A DNA stretch of 64,000 nt from Fibrobacter succinogenes (lineage in GTDB: Bacteria > Fibrobacterota > Fibrobacteria > Fibrobacterales > Fibrobacteraceae): positions 62,001-126,000 of the forward strand of contig CADBHQ010000015.1 of assembly GCA_902794535.1 (NCBI GenBank). Direction: 5' to 3'. A program made the position numbers and the translations under genes. The notes beneath the pieces were generated by a model. The model had not been told where the DNA came from. It ran no database searches and worked only from the letters and a program-made list of their open reading frames with translations. Shown one piece after another: positions 51,901-59,598 of the stretch; position 1 is the stretch's first letter, and each line of letters opens with the position of its first letter.

Positions 51901-53809
51901 TGTGCTTGGTCCAAGAATTGGTGGATTCCCACATATTGCGGCCGTTCAAGCGATAGTTGAAGAAGATTACGTCTTGGCCTTCTTCAATCTGGCGGTGCAA
52001 GCCATACTGGAAGTCAAAGTAGCCGCGATTGAAGGTGGGTTCTAACTTAAAGTTAAGGCCAGCCATATTCGGGCTATAACGCATGGAACCACCGTTCAAA
52101 TAAACTTCGTCTTTACGCCAGCTGTTAAAGCGGGACGGGTTGCTCAAAGAATACGGAGAGTAGAAATCCTTCGGGAGGAAGATTGCTTCAACCGTCATGG
52201 GCCAACCTTCAATGTACTTGGACTGAGCCTTGATGTAGACACCCACCTGCGGAGTATTCATATTGGACTTGTAATAGTCAGCCAAGAAACCATTGTTGGA
52301 ACTTGTACCACCATCTTTATAGTCAATAGCATCGGGTGTACGGAAGAACTTGACAGAATCTGTCATGCTCACACCCACATCGGCCATCAAGTAAAGTTTC
52401 GGTGTCACGTTGCCCTTGATATCAAGAGAAATCACATGGTTGTTGAGAATCGGCGGGCACGGAATCTGCACCTTCGGATCAGTTTCACTGGGGCAAGTGT
52501 TCATGTACTTCATCTGCGTCAGGTATTCGGGCTGATAAACGATGTCGTTATCGAAGATGACGCCCATATAGTTCAAGCCAAGAGTAAGATTGTCCGCAAT
52601 CTTTTCCTTGGCGATACGACCATGATAAATGGAACCGCTAAAATCGTAGCCGCCGGACATTTCGAGTTCACCCGGCTGACCACCGTACATACGCAGACCG
52701 TCGCGGGCACCGATATCGGCATCGGCCGGCTGAGACACGAGGAACTGAGCCTTCATATCGAACGGGAGCTGGTAGAAGTTGGCAAACACGCCACCGAAGC
52801 TACGGTTGGTCCAGAATGCACGACCACCTTCTTTAACCGGCTTAAAGACCTTTTCCTTATAGTAAGTAGAAACGGTCTTTTCGTCTTCGAACAGTTCGTA
52901 CTGCCAAGCAAAGCGCGGGTTGGTTTCACGTTCCCACATGGTCAACGGAGAAGCGTTTGCCCAAATCACGCCACCGGCAGTCACGTAGGCACCAAAGACA
53001 CCTGCGCGGATATCCACACCGAAGTTCATTTCTTCGTTGATGGTTGTAGAGTAGTAGTCCGTGGAGTGGTCGTACATGACACGCTGATCCTTGGTCGGAG
53101 CCTGTGTCGGTTGGCTACCCAAGTAGTTGGAGTAGAGGCCGGACAAGGAGAACGGGAAACTCATGTTCGTCCACAAGGTCATGTAGGAGTTCGGCATGGC
53201 CACAATGTTCATGTTGAGCACAGCGTCAACAGAAGTGCGGGCCAAATCGTTCTGAACCCAGGGGCTCGGTTCGGAATAATGGAAGTTCTTCAAGCGGAAG
53301 GCCATATAGCCAGAGACCGCGAGCGGAAGATCGTCCTTACCCATGAGGGTCGATTCCATATTGTTGGCAAGCGTATCAAGGCCTTCTTCAACATTGGCGA
53401 CTTGAGTCTTTGGATCAAGCTTCGAAGAAGCGTTCACCACGAGCGGCTGGTAAGGAACCGTTTCAGCCGGCTTGGAAAGGTCTGCCACAGGGGCTGCAGC
53501 CGGTTCTTCAGCAGGAGTTTCTGCTTCGGCAACGGCTTCTTCGGCAGGAGCCGGTTCAACAGTTTCTTCGACCGGAGATTCATCAGAGCTTTCCTCGGCT
53601 GCCGGTTCGGATTCCGTAGCGTCAGCAACAGATTCTTCAGATGCAGAAGCGTCTTCGGCAGCAGGTTCTTCAGCAGCTTCAGGAGCAGCCTCTTCTACAG
53701 CCGGAGCGGATTCTTCGAATTCTTCAGAGGACACATCTTCGTCCATCTGAGCAAGGGCCAAAGACGTGCAGCAAAGCAGAGTCGTAAATAGTGTAGGTAA
53801 TTTGCGCAT
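48902..53809 (-). CDS. Two outer-membrane barrel proteins fused in one 1635-aa ORF
   Basis: Residues 1-864: signal peptide (1-20, LALAQ), an acidic Ala/Glu/Pro-rich linker (22-110), then a barrel-like domain (SGYMAFRLKNFHYSEPS onward) ending at HVRYKWMTHSDETISVNDW. At residue 865 (base 51217) a second, complete signal peptide begins: MKKTFAAILAASMAASA at 871-887, followed by a second barrel paralogous to the protein at 46751, ending in SLNVEF, a barrel-type C-terminus. The first barrel lacks the usual final aromatic strand, so its end, its stop codon and the spacer seem deleted in frame. The original state was probably two genes of about 870 and 765 codons. Functions are unknown; porin or adhesin of the surface operon. 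Confidence 0.75.
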   Translation of the reverse strand: MRKLPTLFTTLLCCTSLALAQMDEDVSSEEFEESAPAVEEAAPEAAEEPAAEDASASEESVADATESEPAAEESSDESPVEETVEPAPAEEAVAEAETPAEEPAAAPVADLSKPAETVPYQPLVVNASSKLDPKTQVANVEEGLDTLANNMESTLMGKDDLPLAVSGYMAFRLKNFHYSEPSPWVQNDLARTSVDAVLNMNIVAMPNSYMTLWTNMSFPFSLSGLYSNYLGSQPTQAPTKDQRVMYDHSTDYYSTTINEEMNFGVDIRAGVFGAYVTAGGVIWANASPLTMWERETNPRFAWQYELFEDEKTVSTYYKEKVFKPVKEGGRAFWTNRSFGGVFANFYQLPFDMKAQFLVSQPADADIGARDGLRMYGGQPGELEMSGGYDFSGSIYHGRIAKEKIADNLTLGLNYMGVIFDNDIVYQPEYLTQMKYMNTCPSETDPKVQIPCPPILNNHVISLDIKGNVTPKLYLMADVGVSMTDSVKFFRTPDAIDYKDGGTSSNNGFLADYYKSNMNTPQVGVYIKAQSKYIEGWPMTVEAIFLPKDFYSPYSLSNPSRFNSWRKDEVYLNGGSMRYSPNMAGLNFKLEPTFNRGYFDFQYGLHRQIEEGQDVIFFNYRLNGRNMWESTNSWTKHKPLFIADSGNANGAAYVARTGIYSNSEKGVKQYRQQGGLYGGTWELWESFVAYDNVEQVKKAENTGEAPSHTKWSSYMSFMGGYDIGGWFGTDRTIMMTGYAALSGISTTIAPIAYSESQKDMLLWSFYGQFEPSVAVTPTFHMVGILGLETFRSDRAYTTVAYDVSLKQSMYQNEVNTFYYKKAPINYLETALGVGFDWDFSDRVGLHVRYKWMTHSDETISVNDWNMKKTMNMKKTFAAILAASMAASAASVVENQELIESKVDSANAKRGVEITGSIRAVAQTSRFNTDDDPTGINHMPNVEKDEFVTADLNFGFRPWENVRANATLRLEAGMQEYFASAAKSISVAWLNAEGNVGNNLYWVVGDFRQEYSPLTLFLPGIDIMYEPQIFARKRYMAEHEQFIEGNQRNLQGANIQFRSDLGDALGQIRAEALFARLNRTAVLDLSGAEGNILPNDEVWGASQSANMDKFVAAGNFEMLPLNRSLYLGVTPMYIFDNEDSYSYTYRHEKKEGAYVVNSDYKQEDINPYELNPQETFIVSGRLGADVASLMGNKNLILDVTGEFAMSNDKVYTPDTSWALELDEAGNPTGAFALDKDTELPYLELSGFEKESQNGMALLVNANVGYKTDDFGVRLAVDFVRNDSTWFNNLAQSPRFFAQRIQNSDKDGKSVKYGVNSPLYSSFDALYNFSPKFSPIAFGGHASETDALKPFGTDDDAFGGSVTNSYNIANYNKNSWTTNVYTRNQLALLEQLSDPALQMSLPNGLATANRMGARTNLIANFKDFVEVQGLFSIFNQVKPVSTVIDDHLGNVTILNYKAAKFMEFGGGAKIDVFKALGFSKPLEISGSYKHSERSMDTDNWVEIGLLDQTSEIKSDFINAGLYVQYLPRLGFNAGFQMINTEYTNASNVYTALAPLMKGKQMQWMVGLDYNIASNAWLAVNFGMINVENDYNTMLLTTAGSTEGVVNLPEYYDVTKDETGSYKSKFSQTVLEASLNVEF

Positions 53810-53818
53810 AAAATCCTC

Positions 53819-54562
53819 TTAAATCTCGTTGCGGAACGGATAGTTCATCGGACCTTCGTAAGCCTTACCATGCTTCTTGATCACGATATCGTCAATCCAG
53901 ACCTTGAAGGACTCGTTTTCATCTTTACGGACTTCAAGACGGAAGCCCTTGAAGTTGCTCCAGCTAAAGGGCAGCATGACTTCACGAGTGTTCTTGGCAT
54001 CCCAGTACACACCGGTCGTACCGAACAGCTTGAGCGGAATGCTAAAGTGTTTCCATTCAGTGGTGATTTCGCCAAGGCTCTTGGAACGGAGTTTCACCTG
54101 CAGGGATTCGCCACCGCTCTTCACGCCGTCGTCCACCAACACGAACAGGGCGTTTTCGCCACCCTGGGCACCCTTGATCCAGAACTCGAGGACGCCTTCT
54201 TCAAAATAGGGGGTCAAGTCGACAGATCCGGCAATACAAATTGCCACACCGGAATAGTCGCTCGCAATAAGTTCAATTTCCATGGAAAGAGCACCTTCCA
54301 TAGCATACTTGTCCGTAAGAACCGGTTCGGGGTTTTCACGCGGGTACTGGTAAGTATATCCACCACCACGCGGAATAGCTTCGCGCATCACGACAGACAC
54401 GACATCCTTGTCGGGTCTGAAAGGCTTCGCCTGCTTTGTGACAAAACGGGACTGGTCGCGGTCGCGGTAATCGCTAAAACCATAACCAGCAAAAGAGAAA
54501 GACGCTAAAAGGAGAACGCCCAAGGCGCACGCCCAACTTGCTTTATGCGGTTTTACGTTCAT
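53819..54562 (-). CDS. Exported carbohydrate-binding-like protein, first gene of the surface operon
   Basis: About 247 aa. Signal peptide (ALGVLLLASFSFAGYG), then a beta-sandwich resembling CBM11/CBM30-type binding domains: ALSMEIELIASDYSGVAICI, GVLEFWIKGAQGG, LQVKLRSK, EWKHFSIPLKLFG, FSWSNFKGFRLEVRKDENE, VWIDDIVIKK. No catalytic residues. It begins the operon; the ATG at 54562 gives a proper signal peptide, while an extended TTG-type start at 54622 would lie in the promoter. The next ORF starts 9 bp downstream. Likely glycan recognition at the surface. Confidence 0.7.
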   Translation of the reverse strand: MNVKPHKASWACALGVLLLASFSFAGYGFSDYRDRDQSRFVTKQAKPFRPDKDVVSVVMREAIPRGGGYTYQYPRENPEPVLTDKYAMEGALSMEIELIASDYSGVAICIAGSVDLTPYFEEGVLEFWIKGAQGGENALFVLVDDGVKSGGESLQVKLRSKSLGEITTEWKHFSIPLKLFGTTGVYWDAKNTREVMLPFSWSNFKGFRLEVRKDENESFKVWIDDIVIKKHGKAYEGPMNYPFRNEI

Positions 54563-54595
54563 AATATCTAAAAATCTCCAGATACGGACCACTAC

Positions 54596-54622
54596 AATAT
54601 AACTTGTTTTTGGGGAACTCAA
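54596..54622 (-). promoter_or_regulatory. Putative promoter of the surface operon
   Basis: On the minus strand TTGAGT (54622-54617) and TATATT (54601-54596), spacer 15 bp, shorter than ideal. No other promoter-like site is clear before the first gene. Confidence 0.4.
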
Positions 54623-54754
54623 CGGGCAAAAAAATCAAAATGCTTGTGGAATTGGGATACACCACCCCGAAAAGCCTTGATTTTACGCGATTTTAGCGGT
54701 TTCAAAGGTAAACATAATTTTTTATTAAGACTTTCCTTACGCCTTAAAAAAGTG

Positions 54755-54762
54755 TAAATTTG
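54755..54762 (+). promoter_or_regulatory. TAAATTTG element upstream of the second GH5 gene
   Basis: TAAATTTG (54755-54762) with TTTC 19 bp upstream (54732-54735) resembles the Bacteroidetes -33/-7 promoter (TTTG-N19-TAnnTTTG). The following leader ATTTGTACGC is identical to one before the collagen-like gene (27130-27139). Confidence 0.45.
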
Positions 54763-54797
54763 TACGCGCTTTATTACCTTTAGCTATAGCTCCTTTT

Positions 54798-55949
54798 GTG
54801 GCCGCATTAGGCATCGTCTTTGGCGCATGCTCTAGCGAAGGCAATCCCCATACCCCAGCAACAATCACCCCCAAGGAGCCTGACACAACCAAACAAGAAA
54901 CACGTCTTATCATCCCTATTAACTATAGCCTTGGCCGTGCCATGAATGCCCGTATCGGCAAGGGAATCAACCTAGGCAACTCTTGGGATTCTCAGGGTAG
55001 ATCCCTAGATTGCAGCTGGAGCAACTGTATCGAAGACAGCGATTTCGCAGTAATCAAGGCAACGGGATTCAACTCCGTCCGTCTCCCAGTACGTTGGCAG
55101 CAAAATTCCGACTACAGCACGCACACTGTAGACCCCGAAAGACTCGCCGGCGTTAAAGAAGACATCCAGCTGGCTATAGACCAAGGCCTTGTGGTTATCG
55201 TGAACTTCCATCATTATGTAGAATTGAACTGTGCCGGTGGCGGCGGACAGGGTTGCACCTATGATTCCACCGCTTACGAAGCCGAAAAAACTCACTTCCT
55301 TGGCTTGTGGGCTCAAGTCGCCCAGGAAATGGATGCATTCCCCGACACTATGCTTGTTCTTGAAATCTTGAACGAGCCCACCATTTCCAACGCCGAACGC
55401 GTAGACAAGCTAATGAACGATGCTTACCAAGTCATTCGCTCCGTCACGAAGACCAAAACCATTATGTTCGAATCTTACCATTCGGCGAAATTTGCTGATT
55501 TGGACATTTTGCACCTGCCCGCCGATGGAAATATCATCTATACGGGCCACTACTACGAGCCCTACGGATTCAGCCACCAGGGGCACAGCTTCAATTGCAA
55601 GGGCGATGCCGCATACAGCAATACGGCCGCCTCCGACCTAGCATCGTACGCGAAACAGGCCAAAGCCCTTTACCCCGACGTAGACGGTGTAAACAGCATT
55701 CCCTTGAATATGGGTGAATTTGGCATTTCTGGAGGAACAGATTACGCAAACAGAAACACCTGTAAAGAAGGCGAATCGCTCCCCTCTGCCAAAATGAAAG
55801 CTCAATGGGCAATGCTTTCCATCAAGGCAGCCGAAACCAATGGCATGTCCTGGAACTATTGGGGCTTTACAAAGGTTGGCGGATTCGAAGCCTACGACCG
55901 AGATGAAGCCACCTGGTACGAAGGCTTTCCCACAGCTTTCGGACTTTAA
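54798..55949 (+). CDS. GH5 family glycoside hydrolase lipoprotein, N-terminus uncertain
   Basis: A 383-aa GH5 enzyme if started at the GTG 54798. The GH5 barrel has GKGINLGNSWDSQ, FNSVRLPVRW, VIVNFHHY, acid/base Glu193 (LEILNEPT), TGHYYEPYGF, nucleophile Glu307 (NMGEFG) and WNYWGF. Probably a beta-1,4-glucanase or mannanase of subfamily 2/4 type. The N-terminus (MAALGIVFGACSSEG) is a lipobox with too short a hydrophobic part and no basic lead. The frame stays open upstream to 54729 but has no standard start codon there, so the true 5' end may be damaged or non-canonical. It is the neighbour, divergent, of the surface operon. Confidence 0.85.
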   Translation: MAALGIVFGACSSEGNPHTPATITPKEPDTTKQETRLIIPINYSLGRAMNARIGKGINLGNSWDSQGRSLDCSWSNCIEDSDFAVIKATGFNSVRLPVRWQQNSDYSTHTVDPERLAGVKEDIQLAIDQGLVVIVNFHHYVELNCAGGGGQGCTYDSTAYEAEKTHFLGLWAQVAQEMDAFPDTMLVLEILNEPTISNAERVDKLMNDAYQVIRSVTKTKTIMFESYHSAKFADLDILHLPADGNIIYTGHYYEPYGFSHQGHSFNCKGDAAYSNTAASDLASYAKQAKALYPDVDGVNSIPLNMGEFGISGGTDYANRNTCKEGESLPSAKMKAQWAMLSIKAAETNGMSWNYWGFTKVGGFEAYDRDEATWYEGFPTAFGL

Positions 55950-55958
55950 TTAGACTTT

Positions 55959-56726
55959 CTATGGGCGCACAAGCGTGCCGCCCCAATGCTCGTCGAAAAA
56001 GGCTTGGAACAAAGGTTCCGGGCCTTTTTTCAATTCTTCGATAACGTCGGCAACGGAGCGTCCGCTACGGTAAAGTTCGCGGTAGGCACGGGAAAGGGCC
56101 TGGATCCGTTCTTCAGGGAACTGTTCTGGATGCAGGCGCAGAGCGTGCAGATTTAAGGCGCCGTAGCGGATGGGGTTTCCAGACGCCTTGGTGCACGGGG
56201 GAACATCGCGGTCCACCTTATGGGTGCCACCCACGAAAGCGTAGGCGCCGACCTGATTGCGCTGCTGGATAGCGGTAACGCCACCGATGGTCGCATATTC
56301 GCCGATGCGCACATGACCGCCCAACTGGCAACTGTTCGCAATAACGACGCCCTCGCGAATGTCGCAGTCATGGGCGATATGCGAGTAGGCCATCACAAGC
56401 ACCTTGTTTGCCACATGAGTGAAACCGCCACCCTGCACCGTGCCGCGATTGAGCGTGCAATATTCACGAATGGTGCAATTTTCGCCGATTTCAAGCCGAG
56501 TTGGTTCACCGGCGTATTTTAAATCTTGCGGTGGACCACCGAGAATGGCTCCGTCATAGACATGCGTGTTTTTCCCGACCGAAACCCCACCGTACACATG
56601 CACGCGGGATTCCAAAATGACACCTTCGGCAATTTCAGCACCGGCATCGACCAAGCACCAGGGGCCAATAATGGCAGATTCGTGTACTTTGGCTTGCGGG
56701 CTTACAAATGCAGAAGGATGGATCAT
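55959..56726 (-). CDS. lpxA: Acyl-ACP--UDP-N-acetylglucosamine O-acyltransferase
   Basis: First step of lipid A synthesis: acylation of UDP-GlcNAc at O-3 (cytosol). 255 aa, the usual length. A left-handed beta-helix of hexapeptide repeats (IHPSAFVSPQAKV, GVSVGKNTHVYDG, VVIANSCQLGGHVRIG) with the catalytic His119 in SHIAHDCDI, and the C-terminal helical domain with NLHALRL. The start ATG at 56726 lies four bases behind TAAATTTG without a ribosome site, so the mRNA may be leaderless. It ends nine bases from the convergent GH5 stop. Usual neighbours (lpxC, lpxD, fabZ) are not here. Confidence 0.93.
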   Translation of the reverse strand: MIHPSAFVSPQAKVHESAIIGPWCLVDAGAEIAEGVILESRVHVYGGVSVGKNTHVYDGAILGGPPQDLKYAGEPTRLEIGENCTIREYCTLNRGTVQGGGFTHVANKVLVMAYSHIAHDCDIREGVVIANSCQLGGHVRIGEYATIGGVTAIQQRNQVGAYAFVGGTHKVDRDVPPCTKASGNPIRYGALNLHALRLHPEQFPEERIQALSRAYRELYRSGRSVADVIEELKKGPEPLFQAFFDEHWGGTLVRP

Positions 56727-56730
56727 GCCC

Positions 56731-56738
56731 CAAATTTA
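56731..56738 (-). promoter_or_regulatory. Putative -10 element of lpxA, back to back with that of the GT2 gene
   Basis: On the minus strand TAAATTTG, then GGGC, then the lpxA ATG. On the plus strand TAATTT (56740-56745) lies seven bases before the GT2 ATG at 56753. Both occupy the same 26-bp gap. No good -35 is seen for either. Confidence 0.35.
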
Positions 56739-56752
56739 CTAATTTTAACCGC

Positions 56753-57856
56753 ATGGGTGGTATAATCATTGCAAGCCTCACCGCACTGTACGTAATCTTG
56801 TTCCTATTCTTTATAATAGGGGTGATTCGTACGCACCGTTACAGAGGGCCTAAGGCAACTCCGAGTGTATCGGTCGTGGTGCCCATGCGCAATGAAGAAG
56901 AATTTGCGCAGCGCACGCTCGAAGCGCTGGCCGAACAGGACTATGTAGGCGAATGGGAAGTGATTTGTGTAGACGACCGTTCGACCGATTCCACCAAGGA
57001 GATTCTCGAAAAGTTTGCAGCCACCCACCCGAAATTCAGAGTACTTTCGCTACCGCAGGATTTGCCCACAATCGCAAGCCCCAAAAAGCGCGCCCTCGAA
57101 AGCGCCTTCAAGATTGCAAAGTACGAAGTACTTTTGACCATGGACGCAGACTGCATTCCGCGCAAGAGCTGGATTACCGCCATGGCAGGCCGCTTTAACG
57201 ACGGCATTTGCATTGTGCAAGGCCCTAAGCAAAATAACGGCAGCCGCACGATGCCGCACCTATACCAGAAACTCGAAACTTTAGGCTACACCGCCATGGA
57301 AGCCGCAGGCTTTAGCTGGGGGCACCCGATTGTGGCATCAGCTGCATGCCTCGCCTACAAAAAAGACCTGTTCTTTGCCGTGGGTGGTTTTGGTGACTTG
57401 GTGAACCTTTCGAGTGGCGACGACGACATGCTCATCCACAAGATGATGAAAATTCCGGGCACCAAAGTCTGCTACAATCTAGACAAGGACGCCGTGATTG
57501 AAACCGCTCCGGTGCACACTTGGAAGCAACTTTTTAACCAGCGCGCCCGCTGGAGCAGCAACGGCACCAATTACGAAAGCAAGGCGTACATCTTGATGCT
57601 CACGCTGATTTACACCTATTACATCTGGATGTTCATTAGCCCTTGGTGCGTTCTCTTTTTAGATTGTCCTTGGCAGTGGTGCGTATTCAGCATTCTGCCC
57701 AAGATTCTGGTGGACTTTGTTTTCTTGATGATTGCTTCTTGGAAACTGCATGCCAAGCGCAAAATGCTTGCGTTCTTGCCGACCGAAGTGATTCAGATTC
57801 CGATGATTGTGTTTGCCGTGCCCGCAGGCATCACAGGCATGTTCAGATGGAAATAG
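56753..57856 (+). CDS. Membrane-bound GT2 family glycosyltransferase
   Basis: A 367-aa inner-membrane glycosyltransferase. One N-terminal helix (about 3-22), a GT-A domain with SVVVPMRNEE, VDDRSTD, the metal-binding TMDADC (DxD), VGGFGDLVNLSSGDDD (acceptor acid) and QRARW, then C-terminal membrane helices. The class resembles processive or lipid-linked sugar transferases (TIGR/CESA-like family). The ATG at 56753 is used rather than 56708, which would run into lpxA. The last 14 bp overlap the convergent cca gene. Confidence 0.88.
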   Translation: MGGIIIASLTALYVILFLFFIIGVIRTHRYRGPKATPSVSVVVPMRNEEEFAQRTLEALAEQDYVGEWEVICVDDRSTDSTKEILEKFAATHPKFRVLSLPQDLPTIASPKKRALESAFKIAKYEVLLTMDADCIPRKSWITAMAGRFNDGICIVQGPKQNNGSRTMPHLYQKLETLGYTAMEAAGFSWGHPIVASAACLAYKKDLFFAVGGFGDLVNLSSGDDDMLIHKMMKIPGTKVCYNLDKDAVIETAPVHTWKQLFNQRARWSSNGTNYESKAYILMLTLIYTYYIWMFISPWCVLFLDCPWQWCVFSILPKILVDFVFLMIASWKLHAKRKMLAFLPTEVIQIPMIVFAVPAGITGMFRWK

Positions 57857-59135
57857 CGGAGCGCGCCCAGGCAATAGCCTCTTCAGCGTTTCTGATTTCG
57901 CCGTCGAGTTGCAGTTCGAAACTCTTCTTGATGATTTCGCCCATTTGCTTGCCCGGCTTAACACCCATATCCATGAGCATTTTACCCATCAGGTAAGGCT
58001 GCGGCGCTTCTTCGATTAAATCTAATTCACTCGCCGCATTCCAAAACTTGTCGGCAAAGCATTCGCCATCGGCCGCAGAGCCCGCATAGAATTCGCGAGG
58101 AGTGCATTTTACAAGCAAGCCGAGCAACTTCAAACCACCCAATTTTACAGCAAGGCGGCGGAGTGCCGGAGCATCGTTTACGATAGCCGTATCTAACTCT
58201 TGGTAAGCCTTCAAAAGCGGAGGCACAATCTTGAGCAAGTGAGTTTCGTTCGTAATGCGTTCCAGGAATTTGAGCGAAGTTTCAGGAGAACCACACAAGA
58301 GAGCGGCAAAAGCGAATTCCATTGCCTGCGCCTCGGGCAATGTATCACGCCAAGGAACCATGTTATCGAGAATCGTTCCGAGAGTTTCCCAAGAATCCTT
58401 GAACGGATGAATCTCGGGGAAATATTCATCAAGCTTGATATCCAAAAAAGCCTTGAGACCGAGCGAAGGCTTGCCCGGCTTCAGGAGCCATTTCTTGAAT
58501 TCTTCGAACAGACGTTCTACGGAAAGATCATCCAAAGAAAGTGTGCGGCAAAGTTCAACCGTATCGGGTGCAAGCGAGCAACCAAAGCGGCTCGCAAACT
58601 GTACCCCGCGCAGAATGCGCAAAGAATCTTCGGCAAAAGCCGGACCCACATGACGCAAGGTGTGCGATTTCAAGTCGTCAATACCGCCATAAGGGTCACA
58701 AAGCGTGAGTTCCGGTAGTTCCATGCCCATGGCATTGATGGTAAAATCGCGTCGGAGTGCGGCTTCTTTAAAACTCAGTTTTTCGTCGGTATGCACTACG
58801 AAACCGCGGTGACCATAGCCAACTTTGCTTTCGGTACGCGGGAACGAGAAATCAAGCGACAGGCCCTTCATGGCAAGGTGAATCACGCCAAAAGCCTTGC
58901 CCACCAAATTCGTACGGCCATACTTTGAAAGAATCGGAACGAGAGCGTCTTGCGCCATGTCGTATACTTCGACATCGTAGTCGCGGCAAGACTTGCCTAA
59001 AAGCGCATCGCGAACCCAACCGCCCACTAAAAACGCACGGCCGCCCGCTTCGCGGATATCGCCTGCAATCTTAAGCAAACGTCCGGGCAAATCCGGTTCG
59101 AACCACTCGCCTGCAAGTGTCTGGATTTTTGCCAT
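57843..59135 (-). CDS. cca: CCA tRNA nucleotidyltransferase / poly(A) polymerase family
   Basis: A 430-aa class II nucleotidyltransferase. Motifs: LVGGWVRDALLG, DYDVEVYD (metal aspartates), RRDFTINAM, DPYGGIDDL and the helical region EDSLRILRGVQFASRFG. It adds CCA to tRNA 3' ends; the tRNA-Val of this window does not encode CCA, which fits a need for it. A split A-adding/CC-adding pair cannot be excluded. It overlaps the convergent GT2 gene by 14 bp and is followed upstream by a lipoprotein gene 13 bp away. Confidence 0.88.
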   Translation of the reverse strand: MAKIQTLAGEWFEPDLPGRLLKIAGDIREAGGRAFLVGGWVRDALLGKSCRDYDVEVYDMAQDALVPILSKYGRTNLVGKAFGVIHLAMKGLSLDFSFPRTESKVGYGHRGFVVHTDEKLSFKEAALRRDFTINAMGMELPELTLCDPYGGIDDLKSHTLRHVGPAFAEDSLRILRGVQFASRFGCSLAPDTVELCRTLSLDDLSVERLFEEFKKWLLKPGKPSLGLKAFLDIKLDEYFPEIHPFKDSWETLGTILDNMVPWRDTLPEAQAMEFAFAALLCGSPETSLKFLERITNETHLLKIVPPLLKAYQELDTAIVNDAPALRRLAVKLGGLKLLGLLVKCTPREFYAGSAADGECFADKFWNAASELDLIEEAPQPYLMGKMLMDMGVKPGKQMGEIIKKSFELQLDGEIRNAEEAIAWARSAISI

Positions 59136-59148
59136 CTGCTAAATCGCC

Positions 59149-59580
59149 CTACTGGAAACTGCCGGCATCTGCAGCAGAAGTGTCAACGGCTGCGGAATCC
59201 GAAGGTTGTTCCACAGACTTGTAGCGGTCGTAAATGCTTGTGGTTTCTACGCCCGAAGAATCCTGAAGGGCCTTGGTCACAGAAACTTCACCATCTTTTC
59301 CAGCATTTGTCGAATCGGTCAATTTCGACTTCGATGAATCCGAAGCGGCAAAGCGATCATAAATACTCTGACGCTGCGCAACCCCTTCGGACTTCTTCTG
59401 AGCTTCTTCTTCGCGGCATACGCGCAATTCCTCTTCGGCATAAGCACGCTGGTCCGGCGAATAGGTCATGGTATTCAAACGGTATTCCATTTCTTCGCAA
59501 ACGAGACCCTGACGCTCGCCAGCACAGCCAACCAGCACCGCGGCGACGCCCAAAAACAACCAGATTGCAGCACGTTTCAT
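59149..59580 (-). CDS. Small uncharacterised lipoprotein
   Basis: A 143-aa lipoprotein (lipobox LVGC, Cys19). After an N-terminal cysteine-containing helix (LVCEEMEYRLN, EEELRVCREEEAQKK), the sequence repeats SIYDRFAASDSS and SIYDRYKSVEQPSD, with low-complexity Ser/Asp/Ala between. I do not recognise the family. GAGG lies six bases before the ATG at 59580, which is chosen over 59595. It sits between the PorZ-like gene (upstream, 18 bp) and cca. Confidence 0.7.
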   Translation of the reverse strand: MKRAAIWLFLGVAAVLVGCAGERQGLVCEEMEYRLNTMTYSPDQRAYAEEELRVCREEEAQKKSEGVAQRQSIYDRFAASDSSKSKLTDSTNAGKDGEVSVTKALQDSSGVETTSIYDRYKSVEQPSDSAAVDTSAADAGSFQ

Positions 59581-59598
59581 TATTCGCCTCGACACCGA

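Noticed and set aside
53434-53791. Short ORFs in the acidic Ala/Glu linker of the barrel gene on either strand
   Set aside because: Low-complexity shadows of the linker; no start signals.
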